From the NCBI RefSeq assembly GCF_013055795.1, contig NZ_JABETO010000001.1, forward strand, positions 184,375 through 248,374: a stretch of 64,000 nt of DNA, written 5' to 3'. The notes beneath the pieces were generated by a model. That model saw nothing but the letters and a program-made list of their open reading frames with translations, searched no databases and was not told where the DNA came from. Shown here piece after piece: positions 1-8,837 of this stretch. Every line of letters starts with the position of its first letter. Positions within the stretch are counted from its first letter, which is position 1. Source of the DNA: Streptomyces sp. I05A-00742 (GTDB lineage Bacteria > Actinomycetota > Actinomycetes > Streptomycetales > Streptomycetaceae). The position numbers and the translations under genes were made by a program.

Positions 1-96
1 ACGGAGACCGTCCAGCGCCTCATCCGGTCCGGCGCCCGCCCGGAGCCCGACGCCCTGGCCGACCCCGGCGTTCCGCTCGACTCGCTGCTGCCCTGA
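1..96 (+). CDS. C-terminal end of an unidentified protein (partial)
   Basis: An open frame enters from the left edge and stops at TGA 94-96, giving 31 residues that end in DSLLP. The first residues (TETVQRLI) resemble the end of a BFD-like iron-sulfur segment found at the C-terminus of some FAD-dependent oxidoreductases, but too little is visible to assign a family. It lies 63 bases upstream of dnaG on the same strand. Confidence 0.45.
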   Translation, partial: TETVQRLIRSGARPEPDALADPGVPLDSLLP

Positions 97-147
97 GGCC
101 GGCCCGGTCCCGCGGGGCCGCGGGCCGGGGGTGTCGGTGGCCGCCAG

Positions 148-153
148 TAGACT
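148..153 (+). promoter_or_regulatory. -10 box (TAGACT) predicting leaderless dnaG mRNA
   Basis: TAGACT fits the actinobacterial TANNNT -10 consensus and is followed by exactly 6 bases and the GTG start of dnaG. No Shine-Dalgarno sequence precedes the GTG, so transcription probably starts at or next to the start codon. No good -35 box is seen. Confidence 0.45.
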
Positions 154-159
154 TCACGC

Positions 160-2070
160 GTGGCAGGCAGGATCAACGATGACGATGTGAAGGCGGTCCG
201 GGACGCCGTCCCGATCGACGCCGTCGTGTCCGAATACCTCCAGCTGCGCAACGCCGGCGGCGGCAACCTCAAGGGCCTCTGCCCCTTCCACGACGAGAAG
301 TCCCCGTCCTTCCACGTCAGCCCCGCCAAGGGGCTGTACCACTGCTTCGGCTGCCAGGAGGGCGGGGACACGGTCGACTTCGTGATGAAGGTCGACCACC
401 TGTCGTTCACCGAGACCATCGAGCGGCTCGCCGCCCAGGCCGGCATCACCCTGCGCTACGAGGAGGGCGGCTACACGCCCGGCCGCCAGCAGGGCGAACG
501 CACCCGGCTGGTCGAGGCGCACAAGGTCGCCGCCCAGTTCTACGCCGAGCAGCTCGACGGCCCCGAGGCCGAGATCGGCCGGTCCTTCCTGGCCGGCCGC
601 GGTTTCGACCAGGCCGCCGCCCGGCACTTCGGCGTCGGCTACAGCCCGGCCGGCTGGGACCACCTCACCCGGTTCCTGCGCGGCCGCGGCTTCACCGACA
701 AGGAGCTGATCCTCTCCGGCCTCTCCCAGGACGGCCGGCGCGGCCCCATCGACCGCTTCCGCGGCCGCCTGATGTGGCCCATCCGCGACATCACCGGCGA
801 CGTCGTCGGCTTCGGCGCCCGCAAGCTCCGCGACGACGACAACGGGCCGAAGTACCTCAACACCCCCGAGACGCCGATCTACCGCAAGTCCCATGTCCTC
901 TACGGCATCGACCTGGCCAAGAAGGACATCGCCAAGGGCAACCGCGCCGTCGTCGTCGAGGGCTACACCGACGTGATGGCCTGCCACCTCGCCGGCGTCA
1001 CCACGGCCATCGCCACCTGCGGCACCGCCTTCGGCGGCGAGCACGTCAAGATCCTCCGCCGGCTGCTGATGGACAACTCCCGGGCCAAGGTGATCTTCAC
1101 CTTCGACGGCGACGCCGCCGGCCAGCGGGCCGCCCTGCGCGCCTTCGAGGACGACCAGAAGTTCGCCGCCCACACCAACATCGCGGTCAGCCCCGGCGGC
1201 ATGGACCCCTGCGAGCTCCGCCTCGACAAGGGCGACGACGCCGTGCGGCAGCTCGTCGAGGAGAGCACCCCCCTCTTCGAGTTCGCGATCCGGTCGCTCG
1301 TCGCCCGGCACGAGGTCGACACCCCCGAGGGCCAGGCGGCCGCCCTGGAGGAGGCCGCCCCGATCGTCGCCCACATCAAGGACAGCTCCATCCGGCACCA
1401 GTACGCCGTGCGGCTGGCCGGTCTCCTCGGCATCCTCGACACCCAGTTCGTGGTCATGCGCATCGGACAGCTGGCCCGCTGGGCGCGCGAGCGGGAGGGG
1501 CGCGGCGGCGACGCCGGCCGCTCCCGGACGTCCCCCCGCGCGGCGGCCCCCCAGCCCTCCGGCCCCCCCGCGCCCCCCGCCCCGCGCGGCCCCGCCCTCA
1601 ACCTCCGCAGCCCCGCCCACCGCACCGAGCGCGAACTCCTCAAGCTCGCCCTCCAGCAGCCCGACCTCGTCGCCCCCGCCTTCGACGCCTACGGCGAGGA
1701 CGAGTTCACCGCCCCGCCCTACGCCGCCGTCCGCCGCGCCGTCGAACAGGCCGGTGGCGTCTCCCGTGCCGACGACTCCTACCTCACCCGCGTCCGCGAC
1801 GCCGCTCCCGACGACACCGTCCGGTCGATGATCACCGAGCTGGCCGTCGAGGCGATTCATGCGCGGACGGTGGATGAGGTCTATGCGGGGCAGCAGCTTG
1901 TGCAGGTGCGGCTGCGGGCGGTTGAGCGGAGGGTGAGGGAGGTGCAGGCGAGTCTGGTGCGGCTGGGGGCGCAGTCTGCGCCGGATCATCTGGCTGCTGT
2001 GCAGAACGAGTTGTGGGTGCTGCAGCAGTATGGGAAGGCGCTGCAGGATCGGGGGGCGGCGGCGTTGTAG
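160..2070 (+). CDS. dnaG: DNA primase DnaG
   Basis: Synthesises RNA primers for chromosome replication. The 636-residue product has the CHC2 zinc-binding site near the N-terminus (Cys41, His44, Cys62, Cys65), then the primase core with the TOPRIM acidic residues in VVEGYTD (about 267) and FDGDAAG (about 316-318). A Pro-rich linker at about 445-490 leads to the C-terminal helicase-binding region. The length is normal for actinobacterial DnaG. The GTG start is supported by the -10 box 6 bases upstream. From about base 1853 the codons change from C-ending to G/T-ending up to the stop, just before a dispersed repeat. A sigma-70 gene follows, as in the rpsU-dnaG-rpoD operon of other bacteria. Confidence 0.97.
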   Translation: MAGRINDDDVKAVRDAVPIDAVVSEYLQLRNAGGGNLKGLCPFHDEKSPSFHVSPAKGLYHCFGCQEGGDTVDFVMKVDHLSFTETIERLAAQAGITLRYEEGGYTPGRQQGERTRLVEAHKVAAQFYAEQLDGPEAEIGRSFLAGRGFDQAAARHFGVGYSPAGWDHLTRFLRGRGFTDKELILSGLSQDGRRGPIDRFRGRLMWPIRDITGDVVGFGARKLRDDDNGPKYLNTPETPIYRKSHVLYGIDLAKKDIAKGNRAVVVEGYTDVMACHLAGVTTAIATCGTAFGGEHVKILRRLLMDNSRAKVIFTFDGDAAGQRAALRAFEDDQKFAAHTNIAVSPGGMDPCELRLDKGDDAVRQLVEESTPLFEFAIRSLVARHEVDTPEGQAAALEEAAPIVAHIKDSSIRHQYAVRLAGLLGILDTQFVVMRIGQLARWAREREGRGGDAGRSRTSPRAAAPQPSGPPAPPAPRGPALNLRSPAHRTERELLKLALQQPDLVAPAFDAYGEDEFTAPPYAAVRRAVEQAGGVSRADDSYLTRVRDAAPDDTVRSMITELAVEAIHARTVDEVYAGQQLVQVRLRAVERRVREVQASLVRLGAQSAPDHLAAVQNELWVLQQYGKALQDRGAAAL

Positions 2071-2116
2071 GCCTGCACTCCCGGTGAGCGCGCCGCAGGC
2101 GCTTGCACGGGGGCTG

Positions 2117-2157
2117 CGGGCCCTCCCGCAAGAAACGGTGAAAGGGCGGGACCGGGG
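2117..2157. repeat. Dispersed intergenic repeat, copy 1
   Basis: Bases 2133-2157 match exactly a 25-base sequence at 29819-29843, and its inverse complement lies at 29656-29680. A third version with two mismatches lies at 26080-26104. The adjoining GGGCCCTCCC stretch is also shared with the 29.8-kb copy. It fills the gap between dnaG and the sigma-factor gene. The remaining bases to 2364 hold no gene that I can see. Confidence 0.8.
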
Positions 2158-2364
2158 CACAGCCACCCGCAGGGTCACCCCCCGACCACAGAAAGTGGTC
2201 GCAAGCCCCTCGTGGCGGAGCCACGTCGTGCCCCACACTGGTGGGCGGTGCCTGAGTCCTCCGGAGCGGCACGGACCGGGAACCCCGCGGAACCCCCGCG
2301 AACCCCTCGGCCGCCGGCGCGCCGAGACTCTGCCCACGCAGCGATCACCCTGGAGGTCGCCCCC

Positions 2365-3429
<1,065 letters not shown>

Positions 3430-3436
3430 TCGCCGC

Positions 3437-4870
3437 CTAGCCCTGCCCGAACGCCCCCGGATGGGTCTGCTCGCGCACGGTCCCGTACTGCTGCCGCACG
3501 GCCTGCCCCGACGGCAGCTCCTCACCCGGCTCGAACACCTGGCTGGCGGCGTGCGGCCAGCGCGGGGGCTCCTGCGGGGAGAGCACGCCGTGCTGCACGC
3601 CCAGCGCCCAGGCGGCCTGCCGGGCCGCGCCCAGGGCCGCGTAGTCGGCCGGCTGCGGGACGACGACCTGCGCGCCGAACAGGGCGGGTGCCAGCGCCTG
3701 CACGGCGGGCAGTTCGGCCGCCGCGCCGAGCAGGAACACCCGCCGCACCACGACGCCGCGCCCGCGCAGCACGTCCAGTGCGTCGGCGAGGCCGCACAGC
3801 ATCCCCTCGAAGGCGGCCCGCGCCAGGTGCTCCGGCTTCATGCTCTCGCGCCGCAGCCCGGCCAGCGTCCCGGCGGTGTGCGGCAGATGCGGGGTGCGCT
3901 CGCCCTCCAGGTAGGGCAGCAGCACCAGCCCGTACGAGCCCCAGGAGGAGCGCAGCGCCAGCTCCGACAGCCCCTTCAGGTCCGTGCCCAGCAGCTCGGC
4001 CGTCCCGCGCAGCACCCGTACGGCGTTGAGCGTGTGGACGACGGGCAGGTGCATACCGGTGGCGTCGGCGAACGAGGTGATGGTGCCCGAGGGGTCGGCC
4101 AGCGCCTGGTGGTGGACGGCGAAGACGGAGCCCGAGGCGCCCAGCGAGATCACCGCGTCGCCGGGGCCGACGCCGAGGCCGAAGGCGGCCGCCATGGTCT
4201 CGCCCGTCCCGGCGGAGATCAGCAGGCCCTCGGGGGTGTGCCCGGCCGGCTCGGCGGGCGCGAGGACGTCCGGCAGCACCGCTCCATGGCCCAGGGCCAG
4301 TTCCACGAGGTCGGGGCGCCACGCGCCCGTGGCGGCTGACCAGTAGCCGGTGGACGACGCCGCGCCGCGGTCCGTCGTCCGGCGCACCGGGCGGCCCAGC
4401 AGCTGCCACACCAGCCACTCGTGCGGCTGCATCAGCGCGGCGGTGCGCGTCGCCGACTCGGGTTCGTTCCGCGCCAGCCAGCGCAGTTTGGCGACGGACA
4501 TCGCCGCCTGCGGCACGGTGCCCACCGCCTCCGCCCACGCGGTCCTGCCGCCCAGCGCGTCGGTCAGGTCGGCGGCGGCGGGCTGTGCCCGCTTGTCGTT
4601 GCCCAGCAGGGCGGGGCGGACGAGCACCCCGCCGGCGTCCAGCGCGAGCAGCCCGTGCTGCTGCGCCGAGACGCCGATGGCCTGGACGCCCTCCAGCAGC
4701 CCCCCGGCCGCCGCCTCGCCCAGCGAGATCAGCCACGCCTGGGGGTCACCCTCGGCGGCGGAGGGTGGATGCGGCGCGTACCCCTGCCGGAGCACGGCAC
4801 CCGTGTCCGCGTCGCAGACGACGATCCGTGTGCTCTCGGTGGAACTGTCCAGCCCCGCGACTATGCCCAT
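3437..4870 (-). CDS. FGGY-family carbohydrate kinase, xylulokinase-like
   Basis: Predicted to phosphorylate a sugar, probably xylulose, with ATP. The N-terminus GIVAGLDSSTESTRIVVCD is the first phosphate-binding segment of the sugar-kinase/actin fold. Further conserved segments are DKRAQPAAADL, the substrate region around MQPHEWLVWQLLG, and the second FGGY half with ISLGASGSVFAV, LLPYLEGERTPH and VFLLGAAAELPAVQ. The 477-residue length is typical. It is convergent with the sigma gene, with only 7 bases between stops. No sugar transporter or isomerase gene is nearby, so the substrate is inferred from family resemblance. Confidence 0.85.
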   Translation of the reverse strand: MGIVAGLDSSTESTRIVVCDADTGAVLRQGYAPHPPSAAEGDPQAWLISLGEAAAGGLLEGVQAIGVSAQQHGLLALDAGGVLVRPALLGNDKRAQPAAADLTDALGGRTAWAEAVGTVPQAAMSVAKLRWLARNEPESATRTAALMQPHEWLVWQLLGRPVRRTTDRGAASSTGYWSAATGAWRPDLVELALGHGAVLPDVLAPAEPAGHTPEGLLISAGTGETMAAAFGLGVGPGDAVISLGASGSVFAVHHQALADPSGTITSFADATGMHLPVVHTLNAVRVLRGTAELLGTDLKGLSELALRSSWGSYGLVLLPYLEGERTPHLPHTAGTLAGLRRESMKPEHLARAAFEGMLCGLADALDVLRGRGVVVRRVFLLGAAAELPAVQALAPALFGAQVVVPQPADYAALGAARQAAWALGVQHGVLSPQEPPRWPHAASQVFEPGEELPSGQAVRQQYGTVREQTHPGAFGQG

Positions 4871-4913
4871 GCCGAGGATGATGCCAAACCGTCGCCGCCC
4901 GCCCCGCAGCCGG

Positions 4914-5201
4914 TCAGGTGTTGCTGGTACCCCACTCGTCCTCGTCCGGCACCCGCGGCTCGCGCAGCGAACGCACCCGGCTCGCCACCGAGCCGGGGAG
5001 CCGGTCGCCGACCTTGCCGAGCGTGCGGCCGGCCAGGGACCTGCCGTTCACCGCGGCCGTCTCCGCGGTGTTCCGCACGACCGGGTTCTGCGCGATCCGT
5101 CGCACCCCCTTGCGCAGCTCCTCGTACCGCTCGCGGCCGGCCCGCGCGCCGAGCACATAGCCCACGGCGGCGCCGGCGATGAACGTCAGCCGGTAGCGCA
5201 T
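4914..5201 (-). CDS. Small membrane-anchored YtxH-like protein
   Basis: This 95-residue protein starts with a short hydrophobic glycine-rich helix (FIAGAAVGYVLGARAGRERYEEL), as in YtxH-type proteins, followed by a basic amphipathic region and an acidic tail (PDEDEWGT). It probably sits at the membrane with a single N-terminal segment. It lies 43 bases upstream of the sugar-kinase start on the same strand and may be co-transcribed with it. No enzymatic motif is seen and its role is unknown. Confidence 0.75.
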   Translation of the reverse strand: MRYRLTFIAGAAVGYVLGARAGRERYEELRKGVRRIAQNPVVRNTAETAAVNGRSLAGRTLGKVGDRLPGSVASRVRSLREPRVPDEDEWGTSNT

Positions 5202-5309
5202 ACCCCATCCTTCCCTCGGATCCCGTGGGCCCCGCGGCAGTCGCGGAGCCCTGCCGGGCTGTGCCCGCCGCCTACCCTGTGTACCGGGACGTCACTCCCG
5301 GGATACCGA

Positions 5310-5341
5310 TTGGCGGAGCACCCCCCTGCTTGCGCTAATGT
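5310..5341 (+). promoter_or_regulatory. Candidate promoter of the tRNA-Asn array
   Basis: TTGGCG at 5310-5315 and the overlapping -10-like hexamers GCTAAT (5334-5339) and TAATGT (5336-5341) lie about 65 bases upstream of the first tRNA. The 5202-5407 gap holds no gene I can support. Confidence 0.4.
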
Positions 5342-5407
5342 ATGTCTCGCAGCGAGCGCACGCCGCCCGGGAGACCGGACGAAGATGCATTCGAGGCACA
5401 GCGACAA

Positions 5408-5480
5408 TCCCCTGTAGCTCAATTGGCAGAGCAGCCGGCTGTTAACCGGCAGGTTACTGGTTCGAGTCCAGTCGGGGGAG
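5408..5480 (+). tRNA. tRNA-Asn (GTT), copy 1 of 4
   Basis: A complete 73-base cloverleaf with anticodon GTT. The acceptor strands are TCCCCTG and CGGGGGA with one G-T pair, the T-loop is TTCGAGT, and the discriminator base is G. The CCA end is not encoded. The next copy begins after the 5-base spacer CGCGA. Confidence 0.97.
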
Positions 5481-5485
5481 CGCGA

Positions 5486-5558
5486 TCCTCTGTAGCTCAA
5501 TTGGCAGAGCAGCCGGCTGTTAACCGGCAGGTTACTGGTTCGAGTCCAGTCGGGGGAG
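5486..5558 (+). tRNA. tRNA-Asn (GTT), copy 2 of 4
   Basis: Same body and anticodon as copy 1. The acceptor is mixed: the 5' strand TCCTCTG matches copy 4, and the 3' strand CGGGGGA matches copy 1. This gives two G-T pairs. The spacer to the next copy is again CGCGA. Confidence 0.97.
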
Positions 5559-5563
5559 CGCGA

Positions 5564-5636
5564 TCCTCTGTAGCTCAATTGGCAGAGCAGCCGGCTGTTA
5601 ACCGGCAGGTTACTGGTTCGAGTCCAGTCGGGGGAG
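5564..5636 (+). tRNA. tRNA-Asn (GTT), copy 3 of 4
   Basis: Identical to copy 2, including the mixed acceptor stem with two G-T pairs. The repeat period is 78 bases. Confidence 0.97.
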
Positions 5637-5641
5637 CGCGA

Positions 5642-5714
5642 TCCTCTGTAGCTCAATTGGCAGAGCAGCCGGCTGTTAACCGGCAGGTTACTGGTTCGAG
5701 TCCAGTCGGAGGAG
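5642..5714 (+). tRNA. tRNA-Asn (GTT), copy 4 of 4
   Basis: Same body and anticodon. The acceptor strands are TCCTCTG and CGGAGGA, leaving a single G-T pair. It is the last gene of the array and is followed by a strong terminator. Confidence 0.97.
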
Positions 5715-5725
5715 CCACCTGGGAG

Positions 5726-5750
5726 AGGACCCCTTCGGGGGTCCTTTTTT
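5726..5750 (+). terminator. Intrinsic terminator of the tRNA-Asn array
   Basis: An 8-bp perfect stem (AGGACCCC with GGGGTCCT) with a TTCG tetraloop, followed by a run of T to 5750. This is a textbook intrinsic terminator. Confidence 0.92.
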
Positions 5751-5908
5751 CATGCCGGTATTTCCCGCCGGACGGGAACCATCCCGCCCCACCCGAAGTC
5801 CTCAAGGTCAGGCTGGTCACACGATGTGCCCCCACCGGGGCAGCAGATCGTATGAGCGGCTATGCTGCGGCAGACGGCGCGCACAGATGTGCGCGACGCG
5901 CCGTGAAC

Positions 5909-5982
5909 GGGGCGGTAGCTCAGCCGGTTAGAGCAGCGGACTCATAATCCGTCGGTCGTGGGTTCGAGTCCCACCCGCCCCA
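5909..5982 (+). tRNA. tRNA with CAT anticodon, probably tRNA-Ile2
   Basis: A complete 74-base cloverleaf: a perfect 7-bp GGGGCGG/CCGCCCC acceptor, anticodon loop CTCATAA and discriminator A. A CAU anticodon can be initiator Met, elongator Met or Ile2 read through lysidine. The anticodon arm and variable-loop stretch GACTCATAATC...GGTCG resembles E. coli tRNA-Ile2 more than tRNA-Met, and the acceptor lacks the initiator-type 1-72 mismatch. Upstream, TATGCT at 5861-5866 could be its -10 box. Confidence 0.88.
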
Positions 5983-6028
5983 CACCACGGTTCAGCTGCA
6001 GAAACGATCTGCTCTGCGAAAACGTTGC

Positions 6029-6063
6029 CGAAGGGCCGCCACGCACTCCGTGGCGGCCCTTCG
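6029..6063. terminator. Bidirectional hairpin terminator
   Basis: A perfect 15-bp stem (6029-6043 with 6049-6063) with a 5-base loop lies between the tRNA and the convergent DUF1259 gene. There is no T run, as is common in Streptomyces. Confidence 0.75.
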
Positions 6064-6088
6064 CGTGTGGGTCCCGTCCGCGCGGCCG

Positions 6089-7126
6089 TCAGTCGAGTGC
6101 CGCGGCCGGCGACACATTGGTGTGGTTCACCGCGGCGCGCAGGCCGCGGGCGAGGCGGACGCCGTCGCCGATGCCCCAGAAGTGCAGGAAGAAGAGGCGG
6201 GGGTCGTCCATCAGCATGTGGCTGTGGATCGAGACGATGTCGATGCCGTTGCGCCGCAGGGCGCGCACCACGTCCTGGACCTCACCGGCGGTCATCACGA
6301 AGTCGCCGTTGACGATGGCCTTGTGCTTGCCGATGGGCTGGAAGGACAGGGCGGTGGTGGAGCCCGTCATCCGGGGCAGGACGCGGTCGTGGTCGATGAC
6401 CGTCTCGTTGCGGGCGAAGACGATCTTGTAGATCTCGCCCTCGGTGCCGCCCTTGGTGCCGAGGGCCGCGTCGATGCCCGCGGTGTCCAGGTCCAGCTGG
6501 ACCTTGGGGGGCAGCCCGGTGGCGGGCGGGGTGCCGGTGGCCTTCAGGGCCGAGCGCAGGGCCCGGGCCAGGTAGGTGGCGTCGCGGTGCATCCCGTGGA
6601 TGTGCATCCACCAGACCGCCGGCTCATGGGCGAACAGGTGCTTGTGGATGGCGGTCTGCGTGATGCCGCGCGAGTCGAGGATGTCGATGACCTTCTGCAT
6701 CTCGCGTTCGGTCACCGCCATGTCGCCCATCATCATCACCTTGCCGTCCTCGTAGCGGAGGAAGGAGATGAACGACCCGAGGCCCAGGCTCGCCTTGAGG
6801 GGGTATCCGTACGACTTGACCTTGAGGTCGTGGCGGAGGAAGCCCATGCGGTAGACCTTGTCCCCGGCCAGCCGCCCCCGGTGCTTCAGCAGGTCGATGA
6901 CGTCCTGCCAGTCGGCCTCGCTGGTGGTCGCCGGGTGGATCAGCCCGCGGCGGCGGCCGCACGGATCCGGGGTTCGTGACGTCGGCCCGGTGTCGGCCCT
7001 GGCCGGTCCCGCGGCGGCCAGTATCGGTGCGAGGGCGGCGGTGGCCAGCACCAGGCGCCGTGATGTCGTCGTCCTGACCTGCTCGTCGTCGGATCTGCCA
7101 CCGCTGTGCGGTCTGTCGCCGGTCAT
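6089..7126 (-). CDS. Exported DUF1259-family protein
   Basis: Two DUF1259 (LppY/LpqO) repeats are visible: one around TEREMQKVIDILDSRGITQT and HLFAHEPAVWWMHIHG, the second around VMTAGEVQDVVRALRRNGID and HMLMDDPRLFFLHFWG. The family is uncharacterised. The paired His-rich segments (AIHKHLFAH, SIHSHML) suggest metal or small-ligand binding, which is my inference. The N-terminus has twin arginines before a hydrophobic stretch (TSRRLVLATAALAP) ending in AGPARA, consistent with a Tat signal. ATG at 7126 is preceded by GGAGGTG. The final product has 345 residues including the signal. Confidence 0.85.
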   Translation of the reverse strand: MTGDRPHSGGRSDDEQVRTTTSRRLVLATAALAPILAAAGPARADTGPTSRTPDPCGRRRGLIHPATTSEADWQDVIDLLKHRGRLAGDKVYRMGFLRHDLKVKSYGYPLKASLGLGSFISFLRYEDGKVMMMGDMAVTEREMQKVIDILDSRGITQTAIHKHLFAHEPAVWWMHIHGMHRDATYLARALRSALKATGTPPATGLPPKVQLDLDTAGIDAALGTKGGTEGEIYKIVFARNETVIDHDRVLPRMTGSTTALSFQPIGKHKAIVNGDFVMTAGEVQDVVRALRRNGIDIVSIHSHMLMDDPRLFFLHFWGIGDGVRLARGLRAAVNHTNVSPAAALD

Positions 7127-7283
7127 ACAAAAGCACCTCCGGCGATGATGTAATCACGGTCACACCGCTTCACCGAGGAGGCGGCTGTAGGCCATCCGGT
7201 GGCTGCGGAATAGGGCGTGCCGGTACGGGGTTGGCGCTGCTGGGTCACCACACGACCGACGACTGGGAAGCGGGTAGGCACGC

Positions 7284-7688
7284 ATGAGCAGCACGGTGGA
7301 GCTCACCAAGGAGAACTTCGACGAGACGGTCTCGGGCAACGGGTTCGTCCTGATCGACTTCTGGGCCGCGTGGTGCGGCCCCTGCCGGCAGTTCGCACCC
7401 GTCTACGAGAAGGCGGCCGACCGCCACGAGGACCTGCTCTTCGGCAAGGTCGACACCGAGGCGCAGCCCGAACTGGCCGCCGCGTTCGGGATCACCTCGA
7501 TCCCCACGCTGATGGTCGTCCGCGACAACATCGCGGTGTACGCCCAGCCGGGGGCGCTGCCCGAGGCGGCGCTGGAGGACGTCATCCGGCAGGCCCGCGA
7601 CCTCGACATGGACGAGGTGCGGGACGCGGTGGCGCGCGAGCAGGGGAAGCAGGGGGAGCAGGAAGGCACCGGGCGGGACGGTGAGTGA
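7284..7688 (+). CDS. Thioredoxin-family protein
   Basis: A 134-residue protein with the classical active site WCGPC at about residues 31-35, the cis-proline segment TSIPT, and the FDETV and FGKVDTEAQPELA segments of thioredoxin. It is predicted to reduce disulfides in the cytoplasm. The C-terminus carries about 25 extra charged residues (REQGKQGEQEGTGRDGE) absent from TrxA. The ATG is preceded only by a weak purine stretch (GGGAAGCGGG). Its last bases overlap the start of the next gene, so the two are probably translated together. Confidence 0.93.
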   Translation: MSSTVELTKENFDETVSGNGFVLIDFWAAWCGPCRQFAPVYEKAADRHEDLLFGKVDTEAQPELAAAFGITSIPTLMVVRDNIAVYAQPGALPEAALEDVIRQARDLDMDEVRDAVAREQGKQGEQEGTGRDGE

Positions 7689-8328
7689 GCTTCTCCTCGT
7701 CCGGCACGGCGAGACCGAATGGAGCCGGGACGGCCGGCACACCAGCTGGACCGACCTGCCGCTGACCGGCCGCGGCGAGCGGCAGGCGGCGGCGCTGCGC
7801 CCGCTGCTCGCGGAGCGCACGGTGGGGCACGTCCTGGCCAGCCCGCGCACCCGCGCCCTGCGCACGGCCGAACTGGCCGGGCTGCGGGACGTGCGCACCG
7901 ACGAGGACCTGCGGGAGTGGGACTACGGCGGCTACGAGGGCATAACGACCGCGGAGATCCAGCGCACCCGGCCCGGGTGGTTCCTGTTCGACGACGGTGT
8001 GGTGCCCGGTCCCGACGGGCACCCGGGGGAGTCGCCCGCGGAGGTCGGGGCGCGCGCCGACCGGGTGCTGGCGCGTGTCGCCCCCTGGCTGGCGGCGGAG
8101 GACGGCGGGGACGTGGTGCTGGTCGCCCACGCGCACTTCCTGCGGGTGCTGACGGCTCGTAGGCTCGGGCTGCCGCCGTCGTCCGGCGCGCTGTTCCGGC
8201 TGGACACCGCGACCCTCAGCCGGATCGGCACCGAGCACGGGCGTCCGGCGCTGCTCGCCTGGAACGCGACGGCCCCCGCGCCGGACGGGCGTGTCGCAGC
8301 CGGGCGGGCACCGGCCGGGGCCGGATGA
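7681..8328 (+). CDS. Histidine phosphatase (phosphoglycerate mutase-like)
   Basis: The product begins with LLLVRHGETEWS, the RHG phosphohistidine signature, and has the downstream arginine (ASPRTRAL), the glutamate segment LREWDYGGYEGIT and the second histidine in VLVAHAHFLRVL. These are the four catalytic elements of the family. The substrate is not evident. Broad-specificity sugar-phosphate phosphatases of about 200 residues look like this. The GTG start overlaps the thioredoxin stop by 8 bases. The length is 215 residues. Confidence 0.88.
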   Translation: MSELLLVRHGETEWSRDGRHTSWTDLPLTGRGERQAAALRPLLAERTVGHVLASPRTRALRTAELAGLRDVRTDEDLREWDYGGYEGITTAEIQRTRPGWFLFDDGVVPGPDGHPGESPAEVGARADRVLARVAPWLAAEDGGDVVLVAHAHFLRVLTARRLGLPPSSGALFRLDTATLSRIGTEHGRPALLAWNATAPAPDGRVAAGRAPAGAG

Positions 8329-8411
8329 TCGACCGGGGCCCTGCCCCGAATGGCCGTACGGCCGTACTGTCCCACTGTTCTCATCACCCGTCACGTCCTG
8401 GGAGGACCGCC

Positions 8412-8837
8412 ATGGCCACCAACCGCACCGCGCACACCGTCTGGGAGGGCGAGCTGCTCAAGGGCAGCGGCACCGTCACTTTCGACTCGTCCGGCATCGG
8501 CTCGCAGCCGGTCTCCTGGCCGTCCCGCGCCGAGCAGGCGAACGGGAAGACCAGCCCGGAGGAGCTCATCGCGGCGGCCCACTCCAGCTGCTTCAGCATG
8601 GCGCTCTCGCACGGCCTCACCGGCGCCGGTACGCCTCCCACCCGCCTGGAGACCAAGGCCGAGGTGACCTTCCAGCCGGGCGAGGGCATCACCGGCATCC
8701 ACCTCACGGTCCGCGGCGAGGTGCCCGGCCTCGACGAGGACGGCTTCGCCGCCGCGGCCGAGGACGCCAAGAAGAACTGCCCGGTCAGCCAGGCGCTCGC
8801 CGGGACGACGATCACCCTCGCCGCCGAGCTCGCCTGA
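8412..8837 (+). CDS. osmC: OsmC-family peroxide-resistance protein
   Basis: Predicted thiol-dependent peroxidase acting on organic hydroperoxides. The 141-residue product has both redox cysteines in family context: AAAHSSCFSMALS (about 60) and AKKNCPVSQAL (about 125). ATG 8412 is chosen over an upstream in-frame start because GGGAGGA lies just before it and the OsmC domain starts at once (NRTAHTVWEGEL). Its 3' end overlaps the convergent DUF1275 gene by 26 bases. Confidence 0.92.
   Translation: MATNRTAHTVWEGELLKGSGTVTFDSSGIGSQPVSWPSRAEQANGKTSPEELIAAAHSSCFSMALSHGLTGAGTPPTRLETKAEVTFQPGEGITGIHLTVRGEVPGLDEDGFAAAAEDAKKNCPVSQALAGTTITLAAELA

Noticed and set aside
5408..5714. A CRISPR-like array, because of regular repeats with short spacers
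   Set aside because: Repeat units are complete tRNA-Asn genes and the 5-base spacers are identical, so this is not a CRISPR array.
5186..5947. Open frames through the tRNA array on both strands with repeated peptides
   Set aside because: The repeats are translations of the four tRNA genes, not protein repeats.
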